Positions 17,993 to 26,770 of a DNA stretch of 64,000 bases are shown here, one piece after another. Positions within the stretch are counted from its first letter, which is position 1; each line of letters opens with the position of its first letter. The stretch comes from Terrabacter sp. Ter38. GTDB taxonomy: Bacteria > Actinomycetota > Actinomycetes > Actinomycetales > Dermatophilaceae. The position numbers and the translations under genes were made by a program. Where the stretch lies: positions 49,014-113,013 of the forward strand of contig NZ_JALJRZ010000013.1 in the NCBI RefSeq assembly GCF_024519435.1. Reading direction: 5' to 3'. The notes under the pieces are model-generated. The model saw nothing but the letters and a program-made list of their open reading frames with translations, was not told where the DNA came from and did no database searches.

Positions 17993-18490
17993 ATGTTCAA
18001 CCTCGACCAGGACATCCCGGAGCCGCTGCGACCCCTCGCGTGGCTCATCGGACGCTGGGAGGGCGCGGGCGTCGTCGGCTACCCGACGATCGAGTCCGCG
18101 CACTTCGGCCAGGAGGTCGAGGTGACGCACGACGGGCGTGGCTTCCTCAAGTGGGAGAGCCGGGCCTGGATCCTCGACTCCGAGAACGGAGCCAAGGTGC
18201 GCCCGGCGGCGGTGGAGTCCGGCTTCTGGCGGCCGCTCGAGAACGGCGAGGTCGAGCTGCTCCTCGCGCACCCCACCGGCATCCTCGAGCTCTACTACGG
18301 CAAGATCGAACCGGCCAAGATCCAGCTCAAGACCGACGGCGTCCTGCGGGCGCCGGGAGCCAAGGAGTACAACGCCGCGACCCGGATGTACGGCCTCGTC
18401 GAGTCCAACCTCCTCTGGGTCATGGACATGGCCGCCGTCGGCCAGGAGCTCCAGAGCCACGTGTCGGCAACCCTCAAGCGCGTGGAATGA
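17993..18490 (+). CDS. nitrobindin-like heme-binding beta-barrel protein
   Basis: A 165-residue FABP-like protein (DUF1794/nitrobindin family). The family signature near the N terminus is LAWLIGRWEGAGVVGYPTI. ESGFWRPLENGEVELLL and the C-terminal SHVSATLKRV, with the expected proximal heme-ligand histidine, are also present. Nitrobindins bind ferric heme and react with NO or peroxynitrite. Probably leaderless. ygfZ starts 28 nt after its stop. Confidence 0.9.
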   Translation: MFNLDQDIPEPLRPLAWLIGRWEGAGVVGYPTIESAHFGQEVEVTHDGRGFLKWESRAWILDSENGAKVRPAAVESGFWRPLENGEVELLLAHPTGILELYYGKIEPAKIQLKTDGVLRAPGAKEYNAATRMYGLVESNLLWVMDMAAVGQELQSHVSATLKRVE

Positions 18491-18518
18491 GGTGGACGCC
18501 GCGAGCGTTCCACCGGGC

Positions 18519-19562
18519 ATGAGCGACGTTGAGCTGCCGACCCGACCGACGACGAGGAGCCCGCTCCTGTCGCGACCGGGTGCCGTGGCCGGCGAGGGCC
18601 TCGAAGCGGGCGTCGCCCTGCACCACGGTGATCCCATGCGTGAGCAGCGCCTCCTCGAGGAGGGCCTCGCGGTCGTCGACCTCTCGCACCGTGACGTCGT
18701 CACCGTCACCGGACCCGACCGGCTCAGCTGGCTCCACTCCCTGACGACCCAGCACCTCCTCGGCCTCGAGCCGCGCCAGTCGCGCGAGGCCCTCATCCTC
18801 AGCCCCAAGGGCCACGTCGAGCACTCGCTGCACCTCGTCGACGACGGCACGACGACGTGGATCACGACCGAGCCCGGCGCCGGTCCGGCCCTCGTCGAGT
18901 GGCTCGACAAGATGCGTTTCATGCTGCGGGTCGAGGTCGCCCTCGTCACCGACGACTGGGCCGTGCTAGGTGAGCCGCACTCCAGCGAGTCCGTCGACGG
19001 CGAGCCTCTCGCCTGGCGCGACCCGTGGCCCGACCTCGTCGGCGACACGACGGCATACGGTCCCGTCGACGGGCACCCGGGCACCGACCGCGCGTGGCGT
19101 GAGGTGCTCATCCCGCGCGCCGAACTCGTTGCGGCCGTGGGAGATCGGCCGCTGGCCGGCATCTGGGCTGCCGAAGCGCTCCGCATCGCTGCCTGGCGTC
19201 CCCGGCTCGGCCTCGAGACCGACCATCGCACCATCGTCCACGAGCTCGACTGGCTGCGCACCGCGGTGCACCTGCAGAAGGGCTGCTATCGCGGCCAGGA
19301 GACCGTGGCGCGCGTGCACAACCTCGGTCGACCGCCGCGCCGCATCGTCTTCCTCCACCTCGACGGCTCCGGCCACGTCCTTCCGGCGCAGGGGAGCGAG
19401 GTCCGGGCGGGCGACCGCGTCGTCGGACGGGTCACCTCCGTCGGGCGCCACCACGTCGACGGACCCATCGCCCTGGCCGTCATCAAGCGGAACACCGACC
19501 CCACCCTCGAGCTGCTCGTCGACGACCTCTCGGCCGCGCAGACGACGATCGTCGCCCCCTGA
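18519..19562 (+). CDS. ygfZ: folate-binding YgfZ/GcvT-like protein
   Basis: A 347-residue tetrahydrofolate-binding protein that helps assemble or repair Fe-S clusters. The YgfZ signature KGCYRGQE is at about residues 254-261, and GLAVVDLSHRDVVTVTGPDR opens the GcvT-like fold. The ATG at 18519 has GC-rich upstream sequence and no good ribosome site, so it is probably co-translated after nitrobindin. Confidence 0.92.
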   Translation: MSDVELPTRPTTRSPLLSRPGAVAGEGLEAGVALHHGDPMREQRLLEEGLAVVDLSHRDVVTVTGPDRLSWLHSLTTQHLLGLEPRQSREALILSPKGHVEHSLHLVDDGTTTWITTEPGAGPALVEWLDKMRFMLRVEVALVTDDWAVLGEPHSSESVDGEPLAWRDPWPDLVGDTTAYGPVDGHPGTDRAWREVLIPRAELVAAVGDRPLAGIWAAEALRIAAWRPRLGLETDHRTIVHELDWLRTAVHLQKGCYRGQETVARVHNLGRPPRRIVFLHLDGSGHVLPAQGSEVRAGDRVVGRVTSVGRHHVDGPIALAVIKRNTDPTLELLVDDLSAAQTTIVAP

Positions 19563-19597
19563 CCGACGGCGCTCCGGGCGCTGGCAGGATGTGCGGC

Positions 19598-20452
19598 ATG
19601 AGCACCGCACGCACCGCCGCGAGCACCCTGATCACCGTCGCGCCCACGGGCGCCGAGACCGCCAAGTCGGACGTCGCAGCGCTGCCGACGACACCGGAGG
19701 AGCTCGTCGAGACCGCCGTCGCTTGCGAGCGCGCGGGCGCGGCCCTCATCCACATCCACGTGCGCGACCGGGAGCACCAACCGACCCTCGAGCCGGCCTT
19801 CCTCAAGGAGGCCGTCGACGGCGTCCGTGAGGCCACCGACCTCATCGTCCAGCTCTCGACCGGCGGCTCCATCACCGACCCGCTCGACAAGCGCCTCACC
19901 GTCCTCGACGCCGACCCCGACTCGTGCTCACTCACCTGCGGCACGACGAACTTCGGCGACGGCGTCTTCCTCAACCCGTGGGGCTTCATGGTCGACCTCT
20001 ACCGCCGGGCCCAGGAGCGTGAGGTCGTGCCGGAGTTCGAGCTCTTCGAGCTCGGCCACGTGCACGCGCTGCGCCGCCTCATCGACGAGTGCGGCCTGCC
20101 CTACGGCGGCAAGGTCCACGTCGACTTCGTCACCGGCGTGCCCGGGTCGATGCCGGGCACCCCGCAGGCGCTCCTCGCGGGCGTCGCGATGCTCCCGCCC
20201 GAGGTGACGAGCTGGTCGGCCACCGGCATCGGGCGCGCGCACCTGCCGATCGTCGCGGCCGCGTTGTCGGCCGGTGGTCACCTCCGCGTCGGCATGGAGG
20301 ACAACCTCATGTATGCCAAGGGCCGGCCGGTCGCGCACAACAGCGAGCTCGTGGCCCGGGCCGCCGAGATCGCCACCGTCATGCAGCGCCCCGCGATGAC
20401 GACCATCGAGGCCCGGGAGGCCCTGTCGATCAAGGATCGTCGCCCCCGCTGA
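19598..20452 (+). CDS. BKACE family beta-keto acid cleavage enzyme (DUF849)
   Basis: A 284-residue TIM-barrel enzyme. BKACE members condense a beta-keto acid with acetyl-CoA and cleave it to acetoacetate and a new CoA ester. Zinc ligands are expected in LIHIHVRDREH, and GGHLRVGMEDNLMY is the conserved C-terminal block. The substrate cannot be inferred because neighbours are not catabolic. CAGGAT lies 7 nt before ATG 19598, favouring it over an ATG 9 nt earlier. Confidence 0.88.
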   Translation: MSTARTAASTLITVAPTGAETAKSDVAALPTTPEELVETAVACERAGAALIHIHVRDREHQPTLEPAFLKEAVDGVREATDLIVQLSTGGSITDPLDKRLTVLDADPDSCSLTCGTTNFGDGVFLNPWGFMVDLYRRAQEREVVPEFELFELGHVHALRRLIDECGLPYGGKVHVDFVTGVPGSMPGTPQALLAGVAMLPPEVTSWSATGIGRAHLPIVAAALSAGGHLRVGMEDNLMYAKGRPVAHNSELVARAAEIATVMQRPAMTTIEAREALSIKDRRPR

Positions 20453-20605
20453 CGCCGCGACGCGCGGGCGGCCGCGTTCGGCGCGCCCCTGATCCGAGCG
20501 CGCGACATGTCCCTCCAGCGCGCACTCCTTCCCGAGCCCGGTCCTCTGGTCTCGCGCTTCTGGTCGGAGCGCGCGAACCGGTGTGGGACGTCTCACGCTG
20601 TCCAG

Positions 20606-20640
20606 AGTTTGCATTATGCTTGCTGTAGTTAGCACAATGG
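20606..20640 (+). promoter_or_regulatory. promoter region and candidate operator of xre-hbhA
   Basis: An unusually A/T-rich patch upstream of the regulator contains TATGCT (20615-20620) and an inverted repeat TGCT-GTAGTT-AGCA (20621-20634), followed by GGAGG before the ATG. The inverted repeat is a plausible autoregulatory site for the Xre protein. Confidence 0.4.
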
Positions 20641-20644
20641 AGGC

Positions 20645-21124
20645 ATGAGCAAGCTTCCGCTTCCCGACCTCGGGGCCTACTTGCGCGAGCAGCGCGAGAG
20701 CGCCCAGCTGTCGCTGCGGCAGCTCGCCGAGATGGCCGGCGTCTCCAACCCCTACCTGTCGCAGATCGAGCGAGGGCTCAAGCGCCCGAGCGCCGAGATC
20801 CTGCAGCAGATCGCCAAGGGGCTGCAGGTCTCGGCCGAGTCGCTCTACGTCCGGGCCGGCATCCTCGACGAGCGGGTCGCCGACGACCCTGCCGCCGTGC
20901 CCCACGTCCTCTCCGCCATCGCGGTCGACCCGGTTCTGACCGACCGGCAGCGCGCGGTGCTCGTCGACATCTACCTGTCGTTCGTCGGCGAGGACGAGAC
21001 GACACCCGAGACCACCCCGCCTCCACCACGCCCAGCGCGTACGCCGGCTGCAGCACCTCGCCGGCGTCCGTCGCGCAGCACGACCGCTGCCGCGACCCCC
21101 GAGCTCAACGAGAAGGAGAACTGA
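20645..21124 (+). CDS. Xre-family regulator upstream of hbhA
   Basis: A 159-residue protein with an N-terminal Cro/C1 helix-turn-helix (LRQLAEMAGVSNPYLSQIER, then PSAEILQQIAKGLQV). After residue 115 comes a proline/arginine-rich disordered tail. It ends 1 nt before hbhA. M. tuberculosis also places a regulator of this type directly upstream of hbhA, so it probably controls that gene. Confidence 0.88.
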   Translation: MSKLPLPDLGAYLREQRESAQLSLRQLAEMAGVSNPYLSQIERGLKRPSAEILQQIAKGLQVSAESLYVRAGILDERVADDPAAVPHVLSAIAVDPVLTDRQRAVLVDIYLSFVGEDETTPETTPPPPRPARTPAAAPRRRPSRSTTAAATPELNEKEN

Positions 21125-21125
21125 G

Positions 21126-22139
21126 ATGGCACTCAGCAAGAAGATCACCAAGGCCGTCAAGGACGCCCAGAAGCAGGCCGAGGCCGCCGTCGCCGACGTG
21201 CGCGGCCAGCTCGTCCAGGTCGAGGACCGGATGCCCGAGGTCCAGGTCGACCCGACGCCGTTCTACGCCGTCGTCGGTGCCGCGAACATCGCGATCGACA
21301 CCGTCCGCACGGCGGGCGAGCAGCTCGAGGTCGCGCGCAAGCAGGCCAAGGGCGTCGACCTGCGCAAGGGTGCCAAGAAGGAGGCCGACCAGATGCAGAA
21401 GGACCTCCAGAAGCGCATCATCGACCTCCAGGGCCGCACCACCGAGCTGCAGAAGCTCGCGACGACGTATGCCGAGCGCTTCGTCACGCGGGCCCAGGAC
21501 CTCCCGGCCCGCGTCCTCAACGAGGGCCTCGTCATCGCGAGCAACGCCAAGGACCAGTACGACGCCGCAGCGGCGCGTGGCGAGAAGGTCGTCACCGACC
21601 TGCGCGCCCAGGGTGAGCGCACGGCCTTCGGCATCGCCGAGCGCGGTACCGCCACGGTGACCCGTGGTCGCCGCGTCGCCGAGACCGCCGTGACCGAGGG
21701 TGAGAAGGTCGCCAGGACCCTCAAGGGCGCCGTCGTCAAGGACGCCTCGAAGGTCGGCTCGCAGGTCTCGGCCTCGGTCGACGCCGTCGAGTCGGCCGCC
21801 GCCCCGGTCCCGGCCAAGCGCACTGCCGCGCACCAGACGGCGATCCGCAAGTCGGCAGCCCAGAAGGCCGCGGCCACGCGCAAGGCCAACGCGGTCGAGG
21901 CCACGACGACCCGCAAGGTCGCCGCCCGCAGCTCGGCCACGACCGACGACCCGCAGGCCACGGTGGCCCGCAAGGCCGCCCCGGCCAAGAAGGCGGCGAG
22001 GAAGACGGCCACCAAGTCGGCCGCGGCGACCAAGAGCGCGGCGAAGACTGCCGCCAAGAAGGCCACGCCGGCCAAGAAGACGGCCCAGAAGGCTTCGGCC
22101 GCCACGAGCACGACGTCGACCACGGCTCCGAACGCCTGA
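21126..22139 (+). CDS. hbhA: HbhA-like protein with histone-like lysine-rich tail
   Basis: A 337-residue protein resembling heparin-binding hemagglutinin. Residues 1-220 are helical and coiled-coil-like (PFYAVVGAANIAIDTVRTAG, LQKLATTYAERFVTRAQDLP), followed by a long tail of KKA/AAK repeats (KAAPAKKAARK, KKATPAKKTAQ) like histone H1. In mycobacteria the methylated tail binds heparan sulfate; in free-living relatives DNA or cell-wall binding is equally possible. It is longer than mycobacterial HbhA (about 200 residues), mostly because of the tail. Confidence 0.85.
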   Translation: MALSKKITKAVKDAQKQAEAAVADVRGQLVQVEDRMPEVQVDPTPFYAVVGAANIAIDTVRTAGEQLEVARKQAKGVDLRKGAKKEADQMQKDLQKRIIDLQGRTTELQKLATTYAERFVTRAQDLPARVLNEGLVIASNAKDQYDAAAARGEKVVTDLRAQGERTAFGIAERGTATVTRGRRVAETAVTEGEKVARTLKGAVVKDASKVGSQVSASVDAVESAAAPVPAKRTAAHQTAIRKSAAQKAAATRKANAVEATTTRKVAARSSATTDDPQATVARKAAPAKKAARKTATKSAAATKSAAKTAAKKATPAKKTAQKASAATSTTSTTAPNA

Positions 22140-22180
22140 GCGGTCGCGCACTCGGGCCGGGTCGCCCGGCGCCACAGGCA

Positions 22181-22222
22181 CGACAGGGCCGCCACCCCGC
22201 ACCCGGGGTGGCGGCCCTGTCG
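22181..22222 (+). terminator. strong terminator after hbhA
   Basis: A perfect 19-bp stem (CGACAGGGCCGCCACCCCG with its complement) and 4-nt loop, 25 nt before the next start codon. Confidence 0.8.
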
Positions 22223-22246
22223 CGTCGCTCCGGCATACTGCGGGAC

Positions 22247-23239
22247 GTGTCCCATCTCCTCGCCCCGTCCTCCACCCACGTCAGCGCCGCCCTCGCCGTC
22301 GCCCCGGTCGTCGCGCACGTCGTGCGGACCGGTGTCGTCGAGTCGGTGCACCACGGCACAGCCGTCGTCACGGCTCCCGACGGCACGGTCGAGCTCGAGG
22401 TCGGCGACTCGAGCGGTGCGGTCTTCCCGCGCAGCTCGAGCAAGCCCCTGCAGGCGCTCGCGATGGTCCGCAACGGGCTCGGCAACGACGGCCGCCTCCT
22501 TGCCCTCGCGTGCGCCAGCCACTCCGGCGAGGACTTCCACGTCGCGGCGGCCCGCGAGATCCTCGCCGGCGCCGGCCTGACCGAGGCCGACCTGCAGAAC
22601 ACCCCCGACTACCCCTACGACGAGTCCGCGCGCATTGCCTGGATCTCCAGCGGCCGTCCGCGCCAGTCGATCGCGCAGAACTGCTCGGGCAAGCACGCCT
22701 CGATGCTCGCGACGTGCGTCGTCAACGGGTGGGAGCTCGCGACCTACCGCGATCCCGAGCACCCCCTCCAGGTGGCCGTCGCCGAGACGGTGCGTGAGCT
22801 GACGGGCGCCGAGCCGAGCGCCGTCGCCGTCGACGGGTGCGGGGCGCCGATCCATGCCGTCCCGCTCCGCGCCCTCGCGCTGTCGTTCGGCCGCCTCGCC
22901 GCGGCGACCGAGGGGCCGGAGGCCAGGATCGGCGCGGCCATCCGGGACTTCCCGGAGTACCTCGGCGGCACGCACCGCGACGTCACCGCCCTGATCCGCG
23001 GCGTCGACGGCCTCATCGCCAAGGACGGCGCCGAGGCCGTCTACGCCGTGGGCCTGCCCGACGGCCGAGGCATCGCCGTCAAGGTCGCAGACGGTTCGTC
23101 GCGTGCCCGGAGCGTGCTGCTCGCTGCAGTGATGCGGCGCATCGGCGTCGGCAGCGACGACGTCCTCGCCGTGCTCGAGAACCAGCCGGTGCTCGGCCAC
23201 GGACAGCCCGTGGGGTCCGTCGTCGCCGTCGGCGTCTGA
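22247..23239 (+). CDS. asparaginase (type II-like family, PF06089)
   Basis: A 330-residue protein of the Asparaginase_II family found in actinobacteria and rhizobia, unrelated in sequence to E. coli AnsB. Landmarks: GAVFPRSSSKPLQALAMVRN, CASHSGEDFH, QNCSGKHASML and VDGCGAPIHAVPL. It would hydrolyse asparagine to aspartate and ammonia. GTG 22247 lies 7 nt after CATACT, which is itself part of a GGCATAC motif. Confidence 0.9.
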   Translation: MSHLLAPSSTHVSAALAVAPVVAHVVRTGVVESVHHGTAVVTAPDGTVELEVGDSSGAVFPRSSSKPLQALAMVRNGLGNDGRLLALACASHSGEDFHVAAAREILAGAGLTEADLQNTPDYPYDESARIAWISSGRPRQSIAQNCSGKHASMLATCVVNGWELATYRDPEHPLQVAVAETVRELTGAEPSAVAVDGCGAPIHAVPLRALALSFGRLAAATEGPEARIGAAIRDFPEYLGGTHRDVTALIRGVDGLIAKDGAEAVYAVGLPDGRGIAVKVADGSSRARSVLLAAVMRRIGVGSDDVLAVLENQPVLGHGQPVGSVVAVGV

Positions 23240-23269
23240 GCCGGCTCGGGTCGTCCCCGTGAGGTCGAG

Positions 23270-23695
23270 ATGAGGGCGGTGCTCCAGCGCGTCACGAGCG
23301 CGCGGGTCGAGGTCGACGGCGAGGTCGTCGGCGCCATCGACCGGCCCGGTCTGCTGGCCCTCGTCGGCGTCACCCACGACGACGGGCCCGCGCAGGTCGA
23401 GCGGATGGCCCGCAAGATCGCAGAGCTGCGCATCCTGCGCGACGAAGCCAGCCTCACCGACGCCGGGGCGCCCGTCCTCGTCGTCAGCCAGTTCACGCTG
23501 CACGCAGACACCCGCAAGGGTCGCCGTCCCTCGTGGAGCGCGGCCGCGCCGGGGACGGTGGCCGAGCCGCTCGTGGCCGACCTCGTGACGGCGCTCCGGG
23601 GGAGGGGGATCGAGGTCGAGACGGGTCGGTTCGGCGCGATGATGCAGGTGTCACTCGTCAACGACGGCCCGTTCACCCTCGTCGTCGACGCCTGA
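23270..23695 (+). CDS. dtd: D-aminoacyl-tRNA deacylase
   Basis: A 141-residue enzyme that frees tRNA from D-amino acids. Both active-site signatures are present: [10 protein letters not shown] (about residues 71-80) and a C-terminal [10 protein letters not shown] containing the cross-subunit Gly-Pro pair. It starts 30 nt after the asparaginase gene and may share its transcript. Confidence 0.95.
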   Translation: MRAVLQRVTSARVEVDGEVVGAIDRPGLLALVGVTHDDGPAQVERMARKIAELRILRDEASLTDAGAPVLVVSQFTLHADTRKGRRPSWSAAAPGTVAEPLVADLVTALRGRGIEVETGRFGAMMQVSLVNDGPFTLVVDA

Positions 23696-23782
23696 TCAGC
23701 GCGCCGGAGCAGCCGACGACTCGAGAGTCTGGGAGTCGGCTGGGAGGGATCGCGCGAACGTTCGCCGGGTTACGCTTTCCCC

Positions 23783-24097
23783 ATGCAGCTGTACTCGGGG
23801 TTCCAGAACGTCGTCCTCCTCGTGCTCGGAGTCGTCGCGCTCGGGTGCGAGGTCTTCGCATTCGTGGACGCGCTGCGCCACCCCGAGAAGGCCTACGTCG
23901 CGGCGGGCAAGCGCACGCGGACCTTCTGGCTCGTGCTGCTCGGGGTCGCCCTCGCGATCGGCTTCGTCACGCTCTTCAACCCGCTCAGCCTCTTCGGCCT
24001 GCTCGCGTTCGTGGGTGCCGCCGTCTACCTCGCCGACGTGCGCCCCGCGCTGCGGCAGGTCAGGGGCATCGGGGGGCGCTCGAACTCCGGGTGGTGA
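23783..24097 (+). CDS. DUF2516 family membrane protein
   Basis: A 104-residue protein with three hydrophobic segments separated by DALRHPEKAYVAAGKRTR, the conserved cytosolic block of DUF2516. Function unknown. TACGCT lies 6 nt before the ATG, so the gene appears leaderless. Confidence 0.8.
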   Translation: MQLYSGFQNVVLLVLGVVALGCEVFAFVDALRHPEKAYVAAGKRTRTFWLVLLGVALAIGFVTLFNPLSLFGLLAFVGAAVYLADVRPALRQVRGIGGRSNSGW

Positions 24098-24172
24098 CCC
24101 TCACGCGCCTGCTCGGGACACCGGGCCCTTCGCGTACGGCACACTGGTGCACTCACAACCGATAGGAGAACC

Positions 24173-24631
24173 ATGTCCGACCAGCAGCCTGCTGCTGCCG
24201 TCGTCGACCACGAGCTGGATGCCCACCAGCATGTCTCGTCGCCGCGTCACACCGCGGACGAGTACGACCTGGGCAACCGCAACCCGACCGAGGACATCTT
24301 CGTCGCCGAGCGGCCGTGGGGCGAGTTCCAGCAGTTCGTCTCCAACGAGCAGGTCACCGTCAAGATCATCACGGTGCAGCCCGGTCACCGGCTCTCCCTC
24401 CAGCGGCACGACCACCGCGGTGAGATGTGGCAGATCCTCGACGTGCCGATCGATGTCACCGTCGGTGACCGGACGTGGAGCGCCAAGCCGGGCGAGACGG
24501 TCTGGGTCCCGCGCAACTCGATCCACCGCATGGGCAACTCCGGCGAGCACCCGGGCCGCCTCCTCGAGGTCGGCTTCGGCCACTTCGACGAGTCGGACAT
24601 CGAGCGCCTCGAGGACGACTACGTCCGCTGA
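24173..24631 (+). CDS. cupin, mannose-6-phosphate isomerase type II-like
   Basis: A 152-residue single cupin resembling the C-terminal isomerase domain of bifunctional mannose-6-phosphate isomerase/GDP-mannose pyrophosphorylases: RPWGEFQQF, LSLQRHDHRGEMWQI with two metal-binding histidines and a glutamate, and WVPRNSIHRM. No pyrophosphorylase domain is present, so it is a stand-alone isomerase or sugar-binding cupin. AGGAGAA precedes the ATG. Confidence 0.8.
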   Translation: MSDQQPAAAVVDHELDAHQHVSSPRHTADEYDLGNRNPTEDIFVAERPWGEFQQFVSNEQVTVKIITVQPGHRLSLQRHDHRGEMWQILDVPIDVTVGDRTWSAKPGETVWVPRNSIHRMGNSGEHPGRLLEVGFGHFDESDIERLEDDYVR

Positions 24632-24661
24632 GGACGCGCGCAGCACGACACACGGACGAAC

Positions 24662-24692
24662 GTATGCCGCCGGCCCGGGCCCGGCGGCATAC
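24662..24692 (+). terminator. terminator made from an inverted pair of GTATGCC motifs
   Basis: GTATGCCGCCGG (24662-24673) and its exact complement (24681-24692) form a 12-bp stem with a 7-nt loop between converging genes. Both arms begin with the heptamer that is over-represented across the window. Confidence 0.7.
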
Positions 24693-24740
24693 CTCTGTCC
24701 GGGGACGGTCGGCAGGCCCGGACCACGCGTCGGGGCGGGC

Positions 24741-25715
24741 TCAGCCCGCGCGTGACCGGCTCGGGTCGAGCAGCTCGGCCCACACGACCTTGCCGCCGGG
24801 GACGGGGGTGTAGCCCCACCGCTCGGACAGCGCCGCGACGATGTCGACGCCGCGACCGCTGACGTCGTCGGCCTGGGCGGCGCGTCGTTCGAACGGGGAG
24901 CGGGCCGCGTCCTCGACACCGATGCGCAGGCTGCCGCGGCGCCGGTCGACGACCGCGCGGAACGGGGATCCGGCGTGGGTGATGGCGTTGGTCGCGAGCT
25001 CGGAGACGATGAGGGCGGCGTCGGCCGTGAGGTCGTCGTGGCCCCACGCCCTGAGGACGTCGACGACGAAGTGGCGGGCCGCGGGCACCGACTCGGCCGT
25101 CGGCAGGTACACGGGCGAGCACGCGTGGCCGTCCGCGAGGCGGGCTCCCTCGGTCGAGGAGAGCCCGGCGACGGGCATGACGTCGGTGTGCAGGTCGCAG
25201 ACCCGGCGGACGTCGACGAGCTCGGCGTGGTCGAAGACGCCCGTGGGGTAGGCGCAGAGCAGGGAGAAGTCGTACTCGCGCAGGACCTGGTTCCAGAGCA
25301 TCTCGAGCTCGATCGCCACCTCGATCTGCCCGCGCTGCCAGAGCAGGGCGACCATCTCGCCGAAGGCACGGACCGGCCGTCCCGCCGCGGAGGCCTCGGT
25401 GACCACGTCGCCGACCCGTCGCAGGAAGAGGTCCACGTCCAGCCCACCGTCGACGACCAGCTCCGCGAGGGTCTCCTCGGCGTCCAGCGTGAGGTAGCGA
25501 CCGGCGCGCGACCGCGCCGCGGGGTCGTGCCCGAGCTCCACGAGAAGGGACTCCAGGGCTGCGCGGTGCGGGCCGGTGGCCACGACGACGACGCACTCGT
25601 CGTGGTCCCACCCGTCCGCGACGAATCGCGCGACGGCGCCGAAACCCTCACTGTCGAGCGTGTAGAAACTCACTGCATGACCTCGCCCCCACACGGCCAT
25701 GCCGCCGTGCGACAT
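24741..25715 (-). CDS. MEDS-domain sensor with RsbW-like ATPase
   Basis: A 324-residue fusion. Residues 1-190 resemble the MEDS/DcmR sensory domain ([20 protein letters not shown], then [19 protein letters not shown]). Residues 200-320 are a GHKL histidine-kinase-like ATPase of the anti-sigma type, with the N-box [14 protein letters not shown] and G-box [15 protein letters not shown]. Such proteins usually act in partner-switching control of SigB/SigF-type sigma factors. TAGCAT lies 7 nt before ATG 25715. Confidence 0.82.
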   Translation of the reverse strand: MSHGGMAVWGRGHAVSFYTLDSEGFGAVARFVADGWDHDECVVVVATGPHRAALESLLVELGHDPAARSRAGRYLTLDAEETLAELVVDGGLDVDLFLRRVGDVVTEASAAGRPVRAFGEMVALLWQRGQIEVAIELEMLWNQVLREYDFSLLCAYPTGVFDHAELVDVRRVCDLHTDVMPVAGLSSTEGARLADGHACSPVYLPTAESVPAARHFVVDVLRAWGHDDLTADAALIVSELATNAITHAGSPFRAVVDRRRGSLRIGVEDAARSPFERRAAQADDVSGRGVDIVAALSERWGYTPVPGGKVVWAELLDPSRSRAG

Positions 25716-25816
25716 GGTGCCGATGCTACGCCGACGTCGACCCCTCGAGCGGTTGCGCGACCTGTGAGTCACCCGGGCGAAAGACGCGCTGGCACCGCAA
25801 ACCTCCCAGACACCCC

Positions 25817-26617
25817 TCAGCGGTCGAGCGGCGCCACCGCCCTCCACTCGACGGTGAGCTCGCCGAGCCGCCAGCGCGAGGGACCGTCGAGCAGCGGCCA
25901 GCGCTCGCGGACCTCCGTCGCGGCGGCGAGGAAGCGCTGACGCGCACCCCAGGACGACTGCGGGGCGCTGCGGGCCCAGGCCCGGTCGAGGTCGGCGAGG
26001 AAGTCGTGGACGGGCTCGCCCGGCACGTTGCGGTGGATGAGCGACTTGGGCAGCCGCTCGGCGACGTCGGACGGACGCTCGAGCCCGCCCATGCGCAGCG
26101 AGATCGTCAGGCTGACGGGACCGGCCCGCTCGACCGCGACCCAGGCCGCGCGGCGGCCGATCTCGTCGCACGTGCCGTCGACGAGGAGGCCGTCCGGCGC
26201 CAGACGCTCCTGGACGAGGGCCCAGGCAGCCGGCACCTCGTCCTCGGCGTACTGCCGCAGCACGTTGAAGGCGCGTACGACCGTGGGGCGCTCGCCGTCG
26301 TGGAGCGGCACCTCGAAGCCGCCGAGCCGGAAGGTCAGGCCGTCCCGCTCGAGCGGCGTGCCGGCGGCGACCCGGGCCGGATCGATCTCGATGCCGACGA
26401 CCCGGACGTCAGGGCGCACCTGCCGCAGCCGGTCGTACAGCTCGACCGCCGTGATGGGCGAGGCGCCGTAGCCGAGGTCGACGACGACGGGGGGTGTCGG
26501 GCTGCGCCGGAGGCGCCACGCCTGTGGTCCGGCGATCCATCGGTCGCACCGCCTCAGCCGGTTCGGGTTGGTCGTCCCACGGGTCACGGTGCCGACGGGG
26601 CGCTGGCGTGGGGGCAC
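25817..26617 (-). CDS. class I SAM-dependent methyltransferase-like protein
   Basis: A 266-residue protein with a Rossmann motif I ([20 protein letters not shown]) and an acidic residue after strand 2 ([14 protein letters not shown]), typical of SAM binding. [18 protein letters not shown] corresponds to the motif IV region. Substrate unknown. It is divergent from mshA. GTG 26617 lies 6 nt after TAGGCT, so it is probably leaderless. Confidence 0.8.
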   Translation of the reverse strand: MPPRQRPVGTVTRGTTNPNRLRRCDRWIAGPQAWRLRRSPTPPVVVDLGYGASPITAVELYDRLRQVRPDVRVVGIEIDPARVAAGTPLERDGLTFRLGGFEVPLHDGERPTVVRAFNVLRQYAEDEVPAAWALVQERLAPDGLLVDGTCDEIGRRAAWVAVERAGPVSLTISLRMGGLERPSDVAERLPKSLIHRNVPGEPVHDFLADLDRAWARSAPQSSWGARQRFLAAATEVRERWPLLDGPSRWRLGELTVEWRAVAPLDR

Positions 26618-26770
26618 CTCCGCAGCCTAGCCAGCGCCGTCGACCACGGTCGGATGCCGGTCGGAGGTGGTTCCGCGGTCACCGGCCACCGCGGAATACA
26701 TCGAATCGCGTGTGTGGTTGAGTCGAGGAAGAGCGTGAAGAGCAGCAGCGCGCAGGACGAAGGGATGCCG

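Noticed and set aside
21263..23503. A 746-codon open frame on the minus strand opposite hbhA and the asparaginase gene
   Set aside because: It is the mirror of GC-rich codons of two recognised genes and has no domain features.
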